From NCBI GenBank assembly GCA_003952965.2, contig CM025850.1:10101386-10165385 (forward strand): 64,000 nucleotides of DNA, read 5' to 3'. Positions 59,799-64,000 of the stretch are shown in pieces. The notes under the pieces were generated by a model, which did not search any database, was not told the origin of the DNA, and was given only the letters and a program-made list of their open reading frames with translations. A program made the position numbers and the translations under genes. Each line of letters opens with the position of its first letter. Within the stretch, counting starts at the first letter, position 1. Source of the DNA: Morella rubra (lineage: Eukaryota > Streptophyta > Magnoliopsida > Fagales > Myricaceae).

Positions 59799-60412
59799 TC
59801 TGCGAGTCTCATTTGAGGTGTTCTTTGTTTCGCTGTCCTTTTGGTCAGTCCTCCAAGTAACTTGAAGTTCTCAATTAGTTAAATAAATCAGTCTGGTGCT
59901 GTGTGCGAGGAACAAGCTCAACGGTTGCCAGGAACTTCATATATAGACCCTAGGAGAGGGGGGAGTGTAGTGTAAATACCCCTGGAGTTCCATAATTATT
60001 GCGGCCATAGCCCCTGACCAAGAGCGCTTAAGAAGACTTTGGGTGTTCGATTGGCGTAAAATTGGAGGATTCTATTAAAATTGTGAATATTTAGTTATTT
60101 TTATAATTTTATTGATATGTGTAGAAGTCGTTGAACCGTATTGATATTTATAGAAAAGATGATATTAAGTTATATTGAAATACATATTTTTTTAATGTTA
60201 AAATTGTAAACATAAAAAATAAAATGTAAATCCTAAAAATTTGTAGGAAACGAATATGCCGTAAAACTAATACTATATAGGGAAAAATCCTTGTCACTTG
60301 GCAAGCTCTATTATTTGGGAAACCCTAAGTGCGTTTATGCGGACCAAACAATCACACCATTGAGGAGCCATTTTTTTTCTTACTAAAAAAAAAACTCTTT
60401 TGAGATTTTAAG
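59799..60412. other. HAD gene 5' flank
   Basis: The HAD leader and promoter are expected within the first few hundred bases; no clear TATA box was seen. Beyond 60030 the sequence is AT-rich and resembles degraded TIR elements. Confidence 0.4.
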
Positions 60413-60617
60413 TGGTGTTTGTTTGTGAAAATATTGGATTATTAAAAATATTTGAATGTTGGAGTTTGTGAAAAAATGAAAAGAAATGTGATTTAAATAA
60501 ATTTTTAATATTTATTTTGAATGAAAGTGATGATTTAATGTGGATAGAGAATTTTCAATAGTTGTTTTATTGGAGTGAAAATTTTGAAAAACTCAAAATT
60601 TTCGCTCCCAAACACCA
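60413..60617. mobile_element. Short TIR element
   Basis: The left TGGTGTTTGTTTGTGAAAAT pairs with the right complement TGGTGTTTGGGAGCGAAAAT, about 205 bp apart. The interior phrases GAATGAAAGTGATGATTTAA and TTTTATTGGAGTGAAAATTT recur near 62735-62925. There is no coding capacity. Confidence 0.65.
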
Positions 60618-62341
60618 TCATGTCATGCCTAATGGTCGTGATTTTTGTAAATTTTCTTCTCACAAAATATCTAAAACTTCAGATATTTTGAAAAGAAAAT
60701 GTAAGTGAGAGATTATAACTATAACAAACTTCTTACCCTGTAGTAAAGCTGTCTCATTGCTGATGTCGCCAAAATTATAAAAAAAAAAAAATGTAGCATC
60801 TGATATAAACAGTATTCAAATAATAACAGCGACCATTATTTATTTTGTATGTGTCTGGCGTTAAATAGTAATTAAAAAAAAAAGAGGTTGTTATTGGGAA
60901 CAAATAAAACTTCAAAGGATGCGATCTAAACATTAGTTTTAAGTGTAACTAACCTGCTGTAGTTTAATGCTGTGAAAACTTCCGTTAACTTCCCCAAAAG
61001 AAATCTAACGGATATCTGACTTCTAGAAAGAAGGCTGTCGTTTTGGACACTCAGCAGGAAATGCATGAAAAAAGCTTTTAAATCTGAGGATACACTCTTG
61101 GACTGTAATTCTTTATGATTTATTGTCTAAATTTGATAATTTAATTTGGAAATAATATGAGTCTAGTACCATTCAATATTATTACTCATATTAATAATAA
61201 TGTAAATCTCATCTATGGTTCAATTCGAACATTTTACAACGAGTACGAGTTTTTAAGTCACGTACAGAAAAAATTGGCTATACTAATTATCTTCTTTTAT
61301 TTTTTCGACGAGAAAAAAAGTATAAATCTCACCGTTGAACTCATTAATTTTGTCTTTTCTTTAAATTGGATCATGTGTTCAGAATAAAAAGAATCTCTAT
61401 TTTTATACTCTAACGCTCTTGTCAACAAATAACAAGGTACAACCAATGCGAATTTTCCTTCTATACCACTCATAAGGTTGGCATTAAAACAATAAATTAA
61501 GAATTACATCAATTGACATTCAATTGTTATCAGAAACCTTTCATGGTAATGGCTTTTACTCTATAGGATACCAATATATAATATTTTATTGAAATGATAG
61601 CAAAAATAAAATAAAAAATCACGATTTTGGAAGACAGTTTTCTTGTAATTTGTTTACTGACGCTGATATTAGTTCAATATATAATTGTTTTACACGAAGT
61701 CTTTGATCAATTTTGCAAACAAGAGAATGACAAATTTTGTTCCTTGTTTTAAACCGAACTATTCAGTCATCATTTGATTATTTTTCATGATTATAAATAA
61801 TCATATGCATGACATATAATAAGCTCTCGCGCATGATGTAAAGTATTATCCCAACCTATTAGTAATTTAGTAAAGTTCGTTGCCAAATGCACAATTTGCA
61901 ACATATTAATATAGATAAGACCACTTGACTAGTATATACTGTATAATCAAGTGAATTACTAACACCGTGAAAAAAAAAAATGAAGCTAAAAAAGAAAAGA
62001 AAAGAAAAAGATAAGGCCAGAGGCGTCGAGGCGAGGTAGTTCCGAAAATAAAGCTAAAAACGTGTGCATTATGAAAATCGGGAGGATTCGGCGACTTGTC
62101 CAAAGGCGAGAAACAAGGGAACAACTGTCCTAGGCTCCTAGCCACGAAAGTAGCGTACGAAAATGCTGATATGGCAGAGGGCCAAGGCGGTTAAATCCCG
62201 TCAGCAAATTATTCAGTGAACCACAAACCATATCTCAAAGTGGGACCCACCCTAGGAATCCCCGCACACGTGGACCCGACATTTTTGGTTCCTTAATCAT
62301 CGCCACGCCAGCGTCCTCGCACTTGATGAGAAAGTTACGGC
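60618..62341. other. Intergenic, no gene seen
   Basis: AT-rich sequence without supported frames on either strand. The GC-richer stretch 62000-62340 was also searched and gave no domain motif. Confidence 0.5.
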
Positions 62342-62556
62342 TAAGTTTGTATTGATTTTAAAATATTTTCAAAAAATTTTAAAATCACTTTCTCATCTAT
62401 TTTAATAATTTTTTTTTATAAATTTTAACAAATTTTTTATAAAAAAATTACAAATTTAATAACTTTTAACAAACTTTCATCAATTTCAAGAAAATATACA
62501 CTAATTCTAAAAAAAATAAATACAAAAAACTATTTTGAGATCTAAACTAAACATAA
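62342..62556. mobile_element. Short TIR element
   Basis: The left AAGTTTGTATTGATTTTAAA and the right complement ATGTTTAGTTTAGATCTCAA, continuing into AAATA, form an imperfect inverted repeat. The interior is almost wholly A/T. Confidence 0.5.
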
Positions 62557-62734
62557 TCCACTTCTTCTGAAAATTAAGTTTGGATATTTTTGGCCAAAAA
62601 TGTAAGCTTAGTGGACAAGAAAAAACCTCATAAATGTGTTCTAACCTCGTTTGGTAGACTAGATATTTATTTATTGAAGTGCTCAATGCATGACACTTTC
62701 CTATGATAAAGCCATTGGGAACAAACAATGTTCT

Positions 62735-62925
62735 ATTGTGAAAATTTTAGGGTATAGAGGTTGGTAAAAATGAAGATAGAGATTATTAGAATTAATTTTT
62801 TTATATTTATTTGGAGTGAAAGTGATGATTTGATAAGAAAATAGATAAAATTTTGAAGAATTATTTTATTAGAGTGACAATTTTGGAGAGTGGAAGTATT
62901 GGGTGGTGAACACCACCAAAGGCAA
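62735..62925. mobile_element. Degenerate relative of the 60413 TIR element
   Basis: The interior matches the element at 60413-60617 (TTTGGAGTGAAAGTGATGAT .. TTTTATTAGAGTGACAATTT). The ends are degraded and no intact inverted repeat remains. Confidence 0.4.
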
Positions 62926-64000
62926 ATGATAAGTGTTTTGTGGTACGTTTTTACAAATTTTTTAGCGGCCAAATGTCCAAAACATATATATTTTATGTTT
63001 ATGTTCGAAGATTAACAACAATTCCTAGGAAAGTGTATTAGTGCTGGTTTTGCTCCATATAGCATGTCCGAGAGAAAAATATGAGCTTGAGAGTAAATGA
63101 ACTCGAAATTAGAGAGTTGAACGATAAAAATGAATTTCCTAGTTTTTCCAAGTTAGAAAATTTATGTTGCTATTGAAGACTCGGCCAAGGATATTATTGG
63201 TGATTCTAACAATAAATTTTGTGACTTAAATGATGCCTATGAGTCGGATTGTCCATCCGAACCTCATGCATAAAATGACGAGAATTGTCTATTGTTAAAA
63301 GAAAAAATTTAAATATTAATTGATTTTAAAAATCCCACGTCATTTTAGGATGCGTACAGACAACTTTATCTTCTTCTTTTACGAGAATTGAGAAAATGCA
63401 AATTTTGTCACAATTATAAACTTATGCGCTTCAATCCTATTAAAGTCCGGTTGGGTCACTTTGTCAACCAAGGAAAATCATATTTTATGTCAAGGAGAAT
63501 ACCGTGGGTTCACGGGTAAAACATTTACGTAGAGAATGATATTCTGTAGCACCACTTAAATAATAAGGAATGAGATTCATTTATCCATTCATAACATAAA
63601 AAGTATTTCTTATTTTTTTATTTTTATCTTTGAAAAATGATCTGACATGAACAGTATGTCTTATATAAAATAAATACAAAATTTGGTCTTATGGCTTGTG
63701 TAAAAATCAAATAAATATCTGAACAGTAAAGTTATCAAATTAGTTTTTGAGATTTAAAATTTATGGAATTTAAAAAATGACTAAAGAACTAATTTAATAT
63801 ATTTAAAAATTTAAAGACTTATTTAAACAACTTTCTATTTATCCCCTTGATATATCCGCCCTTGTGCCTTCCGACATTTTGCCATGAAATGAAGACATCT
63901 CGCCTTAACGGGTAAAGTGACTGCTCGGACAATGGAAGGCGAACACAAGGACTGATCGATATCTTCTCCTGTTGGTTAGTGGATCAAATGGGGTCCGCAG
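62926..64000. other. Right edge, no gene seen
   Basis: AT-rich sequence with scattered short frames and no domain motif. The final 150 bp is more GC-balanced and could be the flank of the next gene outside the window. Confidence 0.4.

Noticed and set aside
60413-62925. CRISPR-like or satellite array in the AT-rich right flank
   Set aside because: Repeats are dispersed inverted-repeat elements without regular spacing; the genome is a plant nuclear one.

Overview
The window is nuclear DNA of a flowering plant, a eudicot and probably a woody rosid. It is AT-rich, its genes have many exons with GT-AG introns, and degraded transposons lie between and inside genes. I could not run searches. Exon models were built by hand from open frames, splice sites, phase continuity and remembered family motifs.

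Six protein genes can be supported. From left to right: two tandem subgroup Ib bHLH transcription factors of the iron-deficiency type (minus strand, 4240-6111 and 17000-18598); NOL10/Enp2, a nucleolar WD40 protein (minus, 21856-33322); NEP1/EMG1, the 18S rRNA pseudouridine methyltransferase (plus, 35259-37663); a KIN-7O/CENP-E-like kinesin of about 1,280 codons and 34 exons (minus, 38671-56006); and an HDHD3-like HAD hydrolase with a probable transit peptide (minus, 56723-59798). The bHLH pair, NEP1 and the HAD gene are intact. NOL10 has at least two frame-breaking indels (exons 7 and 12). The kinesin is clean except for exons 16-19, where a 1.27-kb in-gene tandem duplication, a missing splice donor, a phase mismatch and a 2-nt loss cluster.

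Gene order is the most informative feature. As I recall, Arabidopsis carries bHLH38-bHLH39-EDA7(NOL10)-NEP1 consecutively on chromosome 3 (At3g56970 to At3g57000), and bHLH100 next to a HAD hydrolase on chromosome 2 (At2g41240/41250). This window holds both sets in one 55-kb block, so it looks like the unfractionated ancestral arrangement.

The genes fall into separate functions: iron-deficiency transcription (bHLH pair), small-subunit ribosome biogenesis (the divergent NOL10/NEP1 pair, with telo-box and site II motifs), cell division (kinesin) and an uncharacterised phosphatase-like enzyme. The remaining sequence is repeats: a 3.2-kb solo LTR with TATA box and matching 5-bp target duplications; several L1-type LINE 3' ends sharing one tail motif, some inside kinesin introns; a hAT-like element; a family of short terminal-inverted-repeat elements with about six copies; and recent local tandem duplications. 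I saw no tRNA, rRNA, CRISPR or bacterial-type feature.
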